DNA of 64,000 nucleotides from Nonomuraea muscovyensis. GTDB taxonomy: Bacteria; Actinomycetota; Actinomycetes; Streptosporangiales; Streptosporangiaceae. A program made the translations under genes and the position numbers. This document shows positions 16,630 through 25,289 of this stretch, piece after piece; position 1 is the stretch's first letter, and each line of letters begins with the position of its first letter. The stretch lies in contig NZ_JACHJB010000002.1 of assembly GCF_014207745.1 (NCBI RefSeq), positions 2,294,001-2,358,000 of the forward strand, written 5' to 3'. The notes beneath the pieces are model-generated. The model saw only the letters and a list, made by a program, of their open reading frames with translations, ran no database searches and was not told the DNA's origin.

Positions 16630-17895
16630 ATGAGCAGCAGCACGACCCCCGCCAACGTCGAGGTGGGCCCGGCCGGGACGCCCGGGGAGCGGCGCCCGCC
16701 CGGCAGGCTGAACCTCGGACCCCTGTCCGTCAACATCCGGCAGAGCGGCATCTACATCGCCTTCGCCCTGATCGTCCTGTTGTTCTCGGTGCTGACCGAC
16801 GGCGCCCTGCTGCAGCCGCAGAACATCTCCAACATCATCGTCCAGAACTCCTACATCCTCATCCTCGCCATCGGCATGATCCTCGTCATCATCGCCGGGC
16901 ACATCGACCTGTCCGTGGGCTCGGTGGTCGCCGTGACGGGCGCGGTGTCGGCCGTGCTGATGGTGAACTACGGCGTGCCGTGGCCGGCCGCGCTGCTGCT
17001 CACGATGGTGGTGGGCGGCCTGATCGGGGCCTGGCAGGGGTTCTGGATCGCCCACTTCGGCATCCCGTCGTTCATCGTCACGCTGGCGGGCATGCTGCTG
17101 TTCCGGGCGCTGACGCTGACCGTGCTCGGCAACCAGGGCATCGGCCCGTTCCCCGACGCGGTGCGGACCCTGTCCAACGGCTTCACCGACGGCTACCTCG
17201 GCAACGTCGGCCTCGGCCCGCTGGGCGGCGCCGACCTGTTCAGCCTGCTGGTCGGCCTCATCGCGGTGGCCGGGATGGCGGCGGCGCAGTGGCGCACCCG
17301 CGCGGCGCGGGCCGGGTACGGCCAGTCGGTCGACCCGCTGCCGATGTTCGCGCTCAAGCTGGCCGCCTCGGCCCTCCTGATCATGGCCGTGGTGGTGCAG
17401 CTCGCCAGGTTCCGCAACCTGCCGTGGGTGCTGGTGCTGCTGGCCGTGCTGGTGCTCGGCTACTCGCTGCTGGCCAACCGGTCGGTGTTCGGCCGCCGGA
17501 TCTACGCGGTCGGCGGCAACCTGCAGGCGGCGGTCCTGTCGGGCGTCAAGGTCAAGTCCGTGGTGTTCTGGATCTTCGTCAACATGGGCGTGCTGGCCTC
17601 GCTGGCCGGCATCATCTTCGCCGGCCGGCTCAACCAGGCGGGGCCCACGGCGGGCAACTCCTTCGAGCTGGACGCGATCGCGGCGGCGTTCATCGGCGGC
17701 GCGGCCGTGCAGGGCGGCGTCGGCAAGGTGGTCGGCGCGATCACCGGCGGTCTCATCATGGGCGTGATCAACAACGGCATGTCGCTGATCGGCTCGCCGA
17801 GCGAGCGGGTCATGCTGGTCAAGGGCGCCGTGCTGCTGGCGGCGGTCGCCTTCGACGTGTGGACCAAGCGGCGGGCGGGCGCGGCCGGCCGCTGA
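16630..17895 (+). CDS. mmsB: Monosaccharide ABC transporter permease (MmsB)
   Basis: 421 residues with about ten hydrophobic segments. CUT2 permease signatures include GMILVIIAGHIDLSVGSVV and, near the end, DAIAAAFIGGAAVQGGVGKV. It forms the channel with MmsA and receives sugar from ChvE. It starts 5 bases after the mmsA stop and is followed by a strong hairpin at 17912-17946. Confidence 0.93.
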   Translation: MSSSTTPANVEVGPAGTPGERRPPGRLNLGPLSVNIRQSGIYIAFALIVLLFSVLTDGALLQPQNISNIIVQNSYILILAIGMILVIIAGHIDLSVGSVVAVTGAVSAVLMVNYGVPWPAALLLTMVVGGLIGAWQGFWIAHFGIPSFIVTLAGMLLFRALTLTVLGNQGIGPFPDAVRTLSNGFTDGYLGNVGLGPLGGADLFSLLVGLIAVAGMAAAQWRTRAARAGYGQSVDPLPMFALKLAASALLIMAVVVQLARFRNLPWVLVLLAVLVLGYSLLANRSVFGRRIYAVGGNLQAAVLSGVKVKSVVFWIFVNMGVLASLAGIIFAGRLNQAGPTAGNSFELDAIAAAFIGGAAVQGGVGKVVGAITGGLIMGVINNGMSLIGSPSERVMLVKGAVLLAAVAFDVWTKRRAGAAGR

Positions 17896-17911
17896 CCTCC
17901 GCTCACCGTGT

Positions 17912-17946
17912 CACGGTGCCGGGCGACGCCGTCGCCCGGCACCGTG
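17912..17946 (+). terminator. Hairpin terminator of the chvE-mmsAB operon
   Basis: Perfect 16-bp stem (CACGGTGCCGGGCGAC / GTCGCCCGGCACCGTG) around a 3-base loop, 17 bases after the mmsB stop. Confidence 0.75.
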
Positions 17947-18009
17947 GTGTGTGACGGGCGGGTCCGGGCCGCCCGCGAGCACGTGCGCCTTCCCCCGGTC
18001 CCCGGCCTG

Positions 18010-18037
18010 TTGACAGGGCGTGGATGGAGCGTATTAA
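18010..18037 (+). promoter_or_regulatory. Sigma-70-type promoter of the zinc-sensor operon
   Basis: TTGACA (18010-18015), 16-base spacer, TATTAA (18032-18037). Expected start of transcription is about 18044, only a few bases before ATG 18048, so the mRNA would be nearly leaderless. Confidence 0.6.
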
Positions 18038-18045
18038 TCTTGCTC

Positions 18046-18068
18046 ATATGAACGGGTCTTCAGATAAT
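18046..18068 (+). promoter_or_regulatory. SmtB/ArsR-type operator over the start codon
   Basis: ATATGAAC-GGGTC-TTCAGAT with the following AAT closely matches the 12-2-12 site of cyanobacterial SmtB (ATATGAAC...TTCAGATATT as I recall it). The core TGAA-N6-TTCA is intact. A second inverted repeat TCAGAT-N4-ATCTGA (18060-18075) overlaps it. Binding here would block transcription start. Confidence 0.65.
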
Positions 18069-18476
18069 CATCTGACCATCGACGGGTGCGCCGTCCGGGT
18101 GGTGGACGCCCCGCGGGTGGCGGCGGTGCGGGAGCGGATGCCGGTCGCGGAGGACCTGCGGGGCACCGCGGAGGTGTTCGGGCTGCTGGCCGATCCGGGC
18201 AGGTTGCGGTTGCTGGTGGCGCTGCTCGACGGGGAACTGTGCGTGTGTGACCTGGCGGCGGTGAGCGGGCAGAGCGAGTCGGCCGTCTCCCACGCGCTGC
18301 GGCTGCTGCGGGCCCACCGGGTGGTGTCGGTCCGCCGCGCCGGCCGGATGGCGTACTACCGGCTGGAGGACGCGCACGTGCGCATGCTGCTGGACCTGGC
18401 GGTGGCCCACACCGAGCACACCCACGCCGAGCACACCCACGCCCTGCGACCCGAACGCGACGAGGACGCCCGCTGA
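18048..18476 (+). CDS. ArsR/SmtB-family zinc-responsive repressor
   Basis: 142 residues. The winged helix contains ELCVCDL (the alpha-3N Cys site of the family) and recognition helix SESAVSHALRLLR. In the last helix Asp and His in LEDAH, then His 11 and 14 positions later (AHTEH), keep the spacing of the SmtB alpha-5 zinc site (D104/H106/H117/E120). A His-rich tail (HTEHTHAEHTH) follows. It should repress itself and the CDF gene until zinc or a similar metal binds. ATG 18048 is preferred over ATG 18024, which lies within the promoter spacer. Confidence 0.88.
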   Translation: MNGSSDNHLTIDGCAVRVVDAPRVAAVRERMPVAEDLRGTAEVFGLLADPGRLRLLVALLDGELCVCDLAAVSGQSESAVSHALRLLRAHRVVSVRRAGRMAYYRLEDAHVRMLLDLAVAHTEHTHAEHTHALRPERDEDAR

Positions 18477-19381
18477 TGGGGGCGGGGCACGGACACGGGC
18501 ACGGACACGCCGGAGCCCGGCACCGGTGGCGGCTGGCGGTCGCGTTCGCGCTGGTCGGCTGCTTCTTCGTGGTGGAGCTGGTGTACGGCCTGCTGTCGGG
18601 GTCGCTGGCGCTGCTGTCGGACGCCGGGCACATGGCGGCCGACGTGGTGACCCTGGGCGCGGCGCTGGTGGCGACGCGCATCGCGGCCCGTCCCGACACG
18701 ACGGGGCGGCGGACGTACGGGTCCTACCGGGCCGAGGTGTTCGCCTCGCTGCTGGCCGTGGCCATGATGCTGGGCGTCGCGGTGTACGTGGTGGCGGAGG
18801 CGATCGGGCGGATCGGCTCCGAGGCGAGCGTCGCCTCCCGTCCGATGCTCGTCGTGGGCGCCGCCGGCCTGGCCGTCAACGTGGTGGCGCTGCTGATGTT
18901 GCGCGCGGGGGCCGAGGAGAGCCTGAACGTCAAGGGCGCCTACATGGAGGTGGTGGCCGACACGGCGGGCTCGGTCGGCGTCATCGTGGCCGGCTGGCTG
19001 GTCGCCGTCACCGGCGACCCGCTCTGGGACACGCTGGTCGCCCTGGGCATCGGGACGTTCGTCGCCGTGCGCGCGCTGTCGCTGGGGCGCCAGGTCTTCG
19101 CGGTGCTCGGCCAGCACGTGCCGGCCGGGATGGACGCGGCGGCCGTGGCCGCCGACCTCACGGCCATCGAGGGGGTCCGCGACGTGCACGACCTGCACCT
19201 GTGGACGCTGACGTCCGGCATGCACGTGGCGACCGCACACCTGGTGACGGCCGAACGCGCCGACAACCACGCGGTGCTGGACCGGGCCCGCGACGTGTTG
19301 CGCCACCACCACGGCGTCGCCCACGCCACCCTCCAGGTCGAGCCGGCCGACCACAAGGGCTGCGACGAGCTCGACTGGTGA
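18476..19381 (+). CDS. Cation diffusion facilitator (zinc/cobalt-type exporter)
   Basis: 301 residues, six membrane segments. The N-terminus is His-rich (HGHGHGH). Membrane helix 2 has the HxxxD pair (SDAGHMAADV). In helix 5 the corresponding segment is EVVAD, with Glu in the place of the usual His, a variant I know from other actinobacterial members. A cytoplasmic ferredoxin-like domain follows (VRDVHDLHLWTL). It exchanges metal for protons. The ATG shares one base with the repressor stop (TGATG), so metal-induced co-expression is expected. Confidence 0.9.
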   Translation: MGAGHGHGHGHAGARHRWRLAVAFALVGCFFVVELVYGLLSGSLALLSDAGHMAADVVTLGAALVATRIAARPDTTGRRTYGSYRAEVFASLLAVAMMLGVAVYVVAEAIGRIGSEASVASRPMLVVGAAGLAVNVVALLMLRAGAEESLNVKGAYMEVVADTAGSVGVIVAGWLVAVTGDPLWDTLVALGIGTFVAVRALSLGRQVFAVLGQHVPAGMDAAAVAADLTAIEGVRDVHDLHLWTLTSGMHVATAHLVTAERADNHAVLDRARDVLRHHHGVAHATLQVEPADHKGCDELDW

Positions 19382-19682
19382 CCTCGGTCCGGCGGGATCT
19401 CGGGAAACGGCTGATGGCCGCGCGCCCCGGGCGCTCCCGCTCCGACGGGCACGCCGGGTGCCCGGCCCGTCGCGCGGCGCGATTCGCCGGCGGGCCGGCC
19501 GCACCGGACGTCCGTGATCTTCGGTAAATTTCCGGTCGCGTGAATGGGCAGGTCACGGGGAGGTTACGGCCTCACAGCAGTTCCCTAGTGTCCCACTAAT
19601 ATCCGATTTTCCCTGACAAGAGGGATTCGGGCCGACAGAATGCGGGTCCGTCCAGCGTCTACATCTCTGGAGGAACCCCCAT
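19382..19682 (+). promoter_or_regulatory. Intergenic region with promoter of the CAP-domain gene
   Basis: 301 bases, no gene seen. CTGACA (19613-19618) and CAGAAT (19636-19641) with a 17-base spacer form a likely promoter; the leader would be about 35 bases and ends with GGAGGAA before ATG 19683. I looked for a cyclic-di-AMP riboswitch pattern and did not find one. Confidence 0.45.
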
Positions 19683-20573
19683 ATGCGTAGACCCCTTGGG
19701 TTACTCGCGTGCCTCATGAGCGTGGCGGCCGTCTCCGCGCCCGTCGCCACCGCCCATGCGGCGTCGGCCCCGCAGGCGGAGTGCCGCCTGACGATCGCCG
19801 CGCCGAACGTCGCCGCCACCGGCAGGATGCAGGTCTCCGCCGACCGGCTCGACTGCGGCAACCGCGCCCTGGTCCGCGTCCGCGTCCTGCGGGCCGTTCC
19901 CGGACCCGACCGGGTCGTCCGGAGCGGCGCCAAGCGCATCCGCGACGGCCGGGTGACCATGACGCTGCCGTGCGCGCCCGGCGTCTACTACGCCACCGCC
20001 ACCGACTACCGCGGCCAGTCCGCCAAGTCGAAGGCCGTCCGCCTGTCCTGCTCCCCCGCGGGCACCCCCACTCCCACCCCCACCACCTCCCCGACGGCGA
20101 CCCCCACGGCCGCCCCCACCGCGACGGCGACCCCGAAGCCGACCGCCACGCCGACCTCCAGCACGCCGCCCGCCGGCGGCGTCGGCACCGCCGAGGAGAA
20201 CGAGGTCGTCCGGCTCACCAACGCCGAGCGGGCCAAGGGCGGCTGCCAGCCGCTCAAGCACGACGCCCAGCTCCGCAAGGCCGCCTTCGGCCACTCCTCG
20301 GACATGGCGACCCAGAACTACTTCAGCCACACGTCCAAGGACGGCCGTACGTTCATGGACCGCATCCGGGGAGCCGGCTTCGCGGGCGGCTCGGCCTTCG
20401 CCGAGAACATCGCCATGGGCCAGCAGACCCCGTCGGCCGTGGTCACCGCCTGGATGAACAGCTCCGGCCACAAGGCCAACATCATGAACTGCAAGTACAC
20501 CGTCATCGGTGTCGGCGCGGCCAAGAACGCCAAGGGCCAGATCTACTGGACCCAGAACTTCGCCGCCCGCTAG
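19683..20573 (+). CDS. Secreted CAP/SCP-domain protein
   Basis: 296 residues. Signal peptide (1 to about 27, ending AHA). A beta-rich N-terminal domain with four Cys (about 30-120) and a Thr/Pro linker (about 125-165) follow, then a CAP domain. CAP landmarks are VVRLTNAERAKGGCQPL, HSSDMATQNYFSH, AENIAMG and AWMNSSGHKANIMN. Bacterial CAP proteins are extracellular; some are lytic or ligand-binding, but the function of this one is not predictable. Monocistronic, with a terminator at 20641. Confidence 0.9.
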   Translation: MRRPLGLLACLMSVAAVSAPVATAHAASAPQAECRLTIAAPNVAATGRMQVSADRLDCGNRALVRVRVLRAVPGPDRVVRSGAKRIRDGRVTMTLPCAPGVYYATATDYRGQSAKSKAVRLSCSPAGTPTPTPTTSPTATPTAAPTATATPKPTATPTSSTPPAGGVGTAEENEVVRLTNAERAKGGCQPLKHDAQLRKAAFGHSSDMATQNYFSHTSKDGRTFMDRIRGAGFAGGSAFAENIAMGQQTPSAVVTAWMNSSGHKANIMNCKYTVIGVGAAKNAKGQIYWTQNFAAR

Positions 20574-20640
20574 GCGGAGTCCCCGGTCGAGACCCCGCGC
20601 GGTAGTGGCCCCGGGACAGCCGGGCGGCCACCGGAACGGC

Positions 20641-20674
20641 GACGCCCCGCGACGGCCATCCGTCGCGGGGCGTC
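20641..20674 (+). terminator. Hairpin terminator after CAP gene
   Basis: Perfect 15-bp stem (GACGCCCCGCGACGG / CCGTCGCGGGGCGTC) with 4-base loop CCAT. Confidence 0.75.
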
Positions 20675-20826
20675 GTGGTGTGCCGTGGTGTGCCGGCCCC
20701 GCCGCTCTCCCCACCCTCGCGGCCGCTGCGCGTACGGCTGACGCGGGCGTTTGCCCAGCTCGGCGCCGGGCAGCATGACCTGCACTCATCCGAGGACGGG
20801 GAAGCGACGGGGGAAGACGGGGAAGC

Positions 20827-21570
20827 ATGGCGCCTGCGTTCGACGCCGCCGCCTACGGGCGGGGCATCGCCGACATCTACGACGCGACGGTCCGCGACCT
20901 GCCCACCGAGGCGGCCGTGAACCGGCTGCACGAGCTCGCGGGGGACGGGCCGGTGCTGGAGTTCGGCATCGGCACCGGCCGGTTGGCGCTGCCCCTGCTG
21001 GAACGGGGCGTGGCCGTGGCGGGCATCGACGGCTCGCCGGAGATGGTGGAGGTGCTGCGGTCCAAGCCGGGGGGCGAGCACGTCCCCGTCGCCGTGGGCG
21101 ACTTCGCCACGACGAGGGTGGGGGGCCGGTTCACGCTGGTGGCCCTCACCACGAACACGATCTTCGCGCTGCCGTCCCAGGAGGCGCAGGTGTCGTGCTT
21201 CCGCAACGCCGCGCACCACCTGGAACCCGGGGGCAGGTTCGTGGTGGAGGCGTGGGTGCCGGACCTGGCGTCGTTCGTGAACGGCCAGGCGCTGCGGCTG
21301 CTCGCGATGTCGGAGGACTCGGTCACGGCGGAGGCGGTCCGGCTGTCACCGGCGCGGCAGATGATGCACACGACGAGGATCAGGATGACCGCCGACGGGG
21401 TGCGGCTGCTGCCCGCGAACCACCGCTACGCCTGGCCGGCCGAACTGGACCTGATGGCCCGCCTGGCGGGGATGGCGCTGGAGCACCGCTGGGCCGGCTG
21501 GACGGGCGCGCCGTTCGACGACACCAGCCGGGCGCACGTGTCGGTGTACCGGCTGCCGGAGGAGGTCTGA
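20827..21570 (+). CDS. SAM-dependent class I methyltransferase
   Basis: 247 residues. SAM-binding motif I is VLEFGIGTGRLALPL, followed by the acidic residue of motif II (VAGIDGSPEMVEVL) and a motif near VALTTNTIFAL. The substrate is unknown. It heads an operon with an iron-dependent haem-oxygenase-like enzyme and a glycosyltransferase, linked by TGATG and GTGA overlaps, suggesting a small pathway that decorates one molecule. Confidence 0.85.
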   Translation: MAPAFDAAAYGRGIADIYDATVRDLPTEAAVNRLHELAGDGPVLEFGIGTGRLALPLLERGVAVAGIDGSPEMVEVLRSKPGGEHVPVAVGDFATTRVGGRFTLVALTTNTIFALPSQEAQVSCFRNAAHHLEPGGRFVVEAWVPDLASFVNGQALRLLAMSEDSVTAEAVRLSPARQMMHTTRIRMTADGVRLLPANHRYAWPAELDLMARLAGMALEHRWAGWTGAPFDDTSRAHVSVYRLPEEV

Positions 21571-22655
21571 TGCGTCTGCCACGCCCGCGCGGCCCCATCA
21601 CCGCCGCCCTGTTCGCCCGCCTCGCCACCCCGCCACCCGCCGCCATGCTGCCCACCGGGACGCCGCCCGCCGCCGTGCTGCCCACCGGGACGCCGCCCGC
21701 CGCCGTCCCCGCCGGCGGGCGAGGGGCGCCGCCCGGCCGCTCCGAGCTGGCCGACGGCGACCTGCAGCTCGCCCTCTTCGCCTGCTACGAGCTGCACTAC
21801 CAGGGCTTCGACGACGTCGACGACCGCTGGGAGTGGGAGCCGTCGCTGCTGGCCACCCGCGCCGCCCTGGAACGGCGGCTGGAGGACGCGCTGGCCGCCA
21901 CCGTCCCGAGGCCGCCGGCCGTCCCGCCCGGCGAGGTGCGCGCCGCGCTGGCCGAGCTGACGCGGGACGACGGCCCGCCGCTGTCGGCGTACCTCCGGCG
22001 TGAGGCCGACCTGGACGTCTTCCGCGAGTTCGTCGTGCACCGCTCGATCTACCACCTGAAGGAGGCCGACCCGCACACGTGGGCGATCCCGCGGCTGCGC
22101 GGCGGCCCGAAGGCGGCGCTGGTCGAGATCCAGGCCGACGAGTACGGCGGCGGCCGGGCGGAGCGCATGCACGCCGAGCTGTTCGCCACCACGATGGCCC
22201 GGCTCGGCCTGGACGCCTCCTATGGCGCCTACCTGGACCGGGTACCCGGCGTCACGCTGGCGGTGTCCACCGTGATGTCCCTGTTCGGGCTGCACCGGCG
22301 GCTGCGCGGGGCCCTGGCCGGGCACCTGGCGGCCCTGGAGATGACCTCGTCCGCGCCGAACCGCCGCTACGGCGACGCCCTGCGACGGCTCGGCGGCGAC
22401 CGGGCGGCCAGCCGCTTCTACGACGAGCACGTGCAGGCCGACGCCGTGCACGAGCAGGTGGCGGCGCACGACCTGTGCGCGGGGCTCGCCGCCCAGGACC
22501 CGTCGCTCACGGGTGACATCCTGTACGGCGCCGCGTGCGCGCTGGCGGTCGAACGGCTCTGGGCCGGGCACGTCCTGTCCCGCTGGCGGCGCGGGCTCAG
22601 CTCCCTGGAGCCGGAGAGCGGGACCCGGGAGAGCATGGCGGCGAGGTCCGCGTGA
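21570..22655 (+). CDS. Iron-containing redox enzyme, haem-oxygenase-like fold
   Basis: 361 residues. After a low-complexity N-terminus with a tandem TPPAAVLPTG-like repeat (27-bp DNA repeat near 21640-21700), the body is helical and has His/Glu motifs of the diiron haem-oxygenase-like (HDO) superfamily. These are CYELHYQGFDDVDDRWEWEP, then FREFVVHRSIYHLKE, EIQADEYGGG with HAEL, and EHVQADAVHEQ. Members oxidise diverse substrates with O2. Its partners are a methyltransferase and a GT2 enzyme. The substrate is unknown. Confidence 0.82.
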   Translation: MRLPRPRGPITAALFARLATPPPAAMLPTGTPPAAVLPTGTPPAAVPAGGRGAPPGRSELADGDLQLALFACYELHYQGFDDVDDRWEWEPSLLATRAALERRLEDALAATVPRPPAVPPGEVRAALAELTRDDGPPLSAYLRREADLDVFREFVVHRSIYHLKEADPHTWAIPRLRGGPKAALVEIQADEYGGGRAERMHAELFATTMARLGLDASYGAYLDRVPGVTLAVSTVMSLFGLHRRLRGALAGHLAALEMTSSAPNRRYGDALRRLGGDRAASRFYDEHVQADAVHEQVAAHDLCAGLAAQDPSLTGDILYGAACALAVERLWAGHVLSRWRRGLSSLEPESGTRESMAARSA

Positions 22656-23743
22656 CGGACCCCGCCCCGGACCCCGACCCCGACCCGGGCCCTGCCCTGG
22701 ACCTGGACTACGTGCTGCCGCTGCGCTGGGACGACGACGGTCCCGGTGGCGGCGCCCTGGACGAGCTGACCGTCTACCTGCGACGGCTGGCCCGCCACAC
22801 GTCGCGGGTGGTCGTGGTGGACGGCAGCCCTGACGAGCTGTTCGAGCGGCACGCCGCCAGCTGGCGCGGCCTGGTCGTGCACGTGCGGCCCGCCGCCGAC
22901 CTGCGCTTCGCCAACGGCAAGGTGAACGGTGTGACGACGGGGCTGCGGCTGGCCCGCGCCGACCACGTGGTGATCGCCGACGACGACGTGCGCTACGACC
23001 GGCCGGCCCTGGCCAGGATGCGCGCGCTGCTGGACCGGGCGCACCTGGTCAGGCCGCAGAACCACTTCGAGCCGCTCCCGTGGCACGCCCGCTGGGACAC
23101 CGCGCGCACGCTGCTGAACCGCAGCCTCGCCAGCGACTACCCCGGCACGTTCGGGGTGCGGCGCGGCTTCTTCCTGCGGATGGGCGGCTACGACGGCGAC
23201 GTGCTGTTCGAGAACCTGGAGCTCATCCGCACGGTCCGCGCGCACGGCGGGACCGAGTGCCGCCCGGCCGGCCTGTACGTCCGGCGGCTGCCGCCCGAGG
23301 CGGGCCGGTTCTGGTCCCAGCGGGTCCGGCAGGCCTACGACGACTTGGCGCAGCCGGCCCGGATGGCGGTGTTCCTCGCGGTGCTGCCCGCCGCCGCGCT
23401 GGCGCTGCTGCGGCGCAGGTACGGCCTGCTCGCGGCGGGTGCGGGGCTGACCGTCGCCCTGGCGGAGGCCGGCCGGCGCAGGGCGGGCGGCCGGCGCGTG
23501 TTCCCGTGGACGGCGAGCCTGTTCGCGCCGGTGTGGGTGCTGGAGCGGGCCGTCTGCGGCTGGCTCGCGCTGGCGGCGGCGCTGCGCGGCGGCGTCCCGT
23601 ACGCGGGCCGCCGCCTGCGCCGCGCAGCGCACTCGGACCGCTGGCTGCGCGCGCACGCCGTGCGGACGCCCGTCCCGGACGCCCGGCCGCGGGCGGAGCG
23701 GCCCGCCGGCCGGGGCCCGGAGCCTCAGCGCGTCACTTCGTGA
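22652..23743 (+). CDS. Family 2 glycosyltransferase
   Basis: 363 residues. A GT-A fold is indicated by VVVVDGSPDELF, the FANGKVNGVTTGLRLARADH segment and the DxD-type VIADDDVRYDRP. Two hydrophobic segments near 240-300 suggest membrane association. The N-terminus has a run of Asp-Pro pairs. GTG 22652 overlaps the previous stop (GTGA). The last 11 bases overlap the convergent DUF4383 gene. Confidence 0.82.
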   Translation: MTDPAPDPDPDPGPALDLDYVLPLRWDDDGPGGGALDELTVYLRRLARHTSRVVVVDGSPDELFERHAASWRGLVVHVRPAADLRFANGKVNGVTTGLRLARADHVVIADDDVRYDRPALARMRALLDRAHLVRPQNHFEPLPWHARWDTARTLLNRSLASDYPGTFGVRRGFFLRMGGYDGDVLFENLELIRTVRAHGGTECRPAGLYVRRLPPEAGRFWSQRVRQAYDDLAQPARMAVFLAVLPAAALALLRRRYGLLAAGAGLTVALAEAGRRRAGGRRVFPWTASLFAPVWVLERAVCGWLALAAALRGGVPYAGRRLRRAAHSDRWLRAHAVRTPVPDARPRAERPAGRGPEPQRVTS

Positions 23744-24173
23744 GCGTCCGGCGACGGGACAGCAGGAAGCCCAGGGCGACCATGCCGACGCCGAGCACGA
23801 AGTGCAGCCAGTCGTCGGCCACGTTGACCGGCACGAAGTTGGCCGCGCTGTCCTTGTCGATGAGCAGCCCGTAGAGCCACAGCAGCAGGTAGATGACGCC
23901 GCCTGCGATGAGGTAGGCCCGGGCGCCGCTCCACGTGCGTGCCATCAGGATGCCCGCGACGCCGAACAGCAGGTGGACGATGTTGTGCAGGATCGAGACC
24001 TGGAACACGCCCAGCAGCATCGCCTCGGAGCGGTGACCGGCGAAGCTCATGTCGCCGTAGCCGGTGGTGATGCCTGGGATGAAGCCAAGCACGCCGACCA
24101 GCAGGAACACCGCGCCGACGACGAGGGCCGCGAGCTGCACGGGCGAGCGCGCCGATGTTCTCGGGGTGTTCAT
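23733..24173 (-). CDS. DUF4383 membrane protein
   Basis: 146 residues, four membrane segments. The family pattern is visible: VGAVFLLVGVLGFIPGIT, HNIVHLLFGVAGI, and DWLHFVLGVGMVALG. Function is unknown; such proteins are common in actinomycetes. It is convergent with, and overlaps, the glycosyltransferase gene. Confidence 0.85.
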   Translation of the reverse strand: MNTPRTSARSPVQLAALVVGAVFLLVGVLGFIPGITTGYGDMSFAGHRSEAMLLGVFQVSILHNIVHLLFGVAGILMARTWSGARAYLIAGGVIYLLLWLYGLLIDKDSAANFVPVNVADDWLHFVLGVGMVALGFLLSRRRTLTK

Positions 24174-24363
24174 GGAGCCTCCTTGAGGGCCGTTCGTGGC
24201 CCCCTACTACCCCTGTCGGACGCGGTCACTCCTCTTGTCAGCGCAGGTCAGAGAGTTTCTTACCGTGTTGGGAGAACTCCGGCGGCACGGCGCCGGGATC
24301 GCCTGCCGGGCGCCCAGGCCGTACGGACGCGTCGAGCACCTCAGGGCGGGCAGGTGCGGGCCG

Positions 24364-25194
24364 TCAGCCGCCGTTCGCGGACAGGCGGCCCACGCCGCCC
24401 TCGACCAACAGCGCCGGCCTGCCCTCCAGCAGCGGGATCGCCGGCTCCGACTCGTCGCCGGCCGTCCACTCGTGGACGGGCACGAGTCCGGGGCCGACCA
24501 GCTCGAACCCCTCGAACAGGCGCAGCACCCGCTCGTGGGTGCGGAAGGTGGCCTGCGCGGGCGTGCCGGCGGTCGCCCTGGTGAGCTGGGCGATCGCCTC
24601 GGGACTGCTCTCCGCCATGGTGTGGGAGACGACCAGGTGGCTGCCCGGCGCCATCCACTTGCGAAAGGCCGCGACGATGCCGCCGGGGTCCTCGTCGTCG
24701 GACACGAAGTGCAGGCAGCCGACCATGATCACGGCGAGTGGCTGGTCGAAGTCGATCAGGCCCGTGACGTGCGGGTCGCTCAGGACGGCGTCGGGCTGGC
24801 GCAGGTCGGCCTGGATGCCGGCGACGCCCGGCGCCCCGGCGAGCAGCACCTGGGCGTGCAGTGTGACGACGGGGTCGTAGTCGACGTAGACGACACGGCA
24901 GGAGGGGTTCACCTCGCGGGCGACCTCGTGCACGCTGGGCGAGGTGGGGATGCCGGTGCCCAGGTCGAGGAACTGCCGGATGCCCTGCCGGGCCAGGTGG
25001 CGTACGGCCCGGGTCAGGAAGAGGCGGTTGGCCCGGGCGACGAGCCGGGTGTCCGGCGCGACCGCCAGGAGCCGGTCGGCGACCGCGCGGTCCACCGCGA
25101 GGTTGTCCTTGCCGCCGAGCAGGTAGTCGTAGACTCGGGCGGAGCTCGGCACGGTGGGGTTGACGCCAGGAGGCACGCGCTCCAACTCGGACAC
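24364..25194 (-). CDS. SAM-dependent methyltransferase of the DUF574 (Methyltransf_19) family
   Basis: 276 residues. Family marks are PSSARVYDYLLGGKDNLAVD, FLDLGTGIPT, VVYVDYDPVV and LHFVSDDEDP. These proteins are abundant in actinomycetes and their substrates are mostly unknown; several are BldD/sporulation associated. GTG 25194 has AAGGAGG upstream. Single gene. Confidence 0.9.
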   Translation of the reverse strand: MSELERVPPGVNPTVPSSARVYDYLLGGKDNLAVDRAVADRLLAVAPDTRLVARANRLFLTRAVRHLARQGIRQFLDLGTGIPTSPSVHEVAREVNPSCRVVYVDYDPVVTLHAQVLLAGAPGVAGIQADLRQPDAVLSDPHVTGLIDFDQPLAVIMVGCLHFVSDDEDPGGIVAAFRKWMAPGSHLVVSHTMAESSPEAIAQLTRATAGTPAQATFRTHERVLRLFEGFELVGPGLVPVHEWTAGDESEPAIPLLEGRPALLVEGGVGRLSANGG

Positions 25195-25289
25195 CGGGGT
25201 GCCTCCTTCATCTATGCCGCAGAACCGTCATCCTACCGGTTCGGTGATCGCCGGAAGCGCGCCCACCCGTCTCTCCTGACCGCTCTTCG

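Noticed and set aside
19382..19682. Riboswitch upstream of the secreted CAP protein
   Set aside because: I could not find the conserved elements of the cyclic-di-AMP class or another class; only a promoter-like pair is supported.
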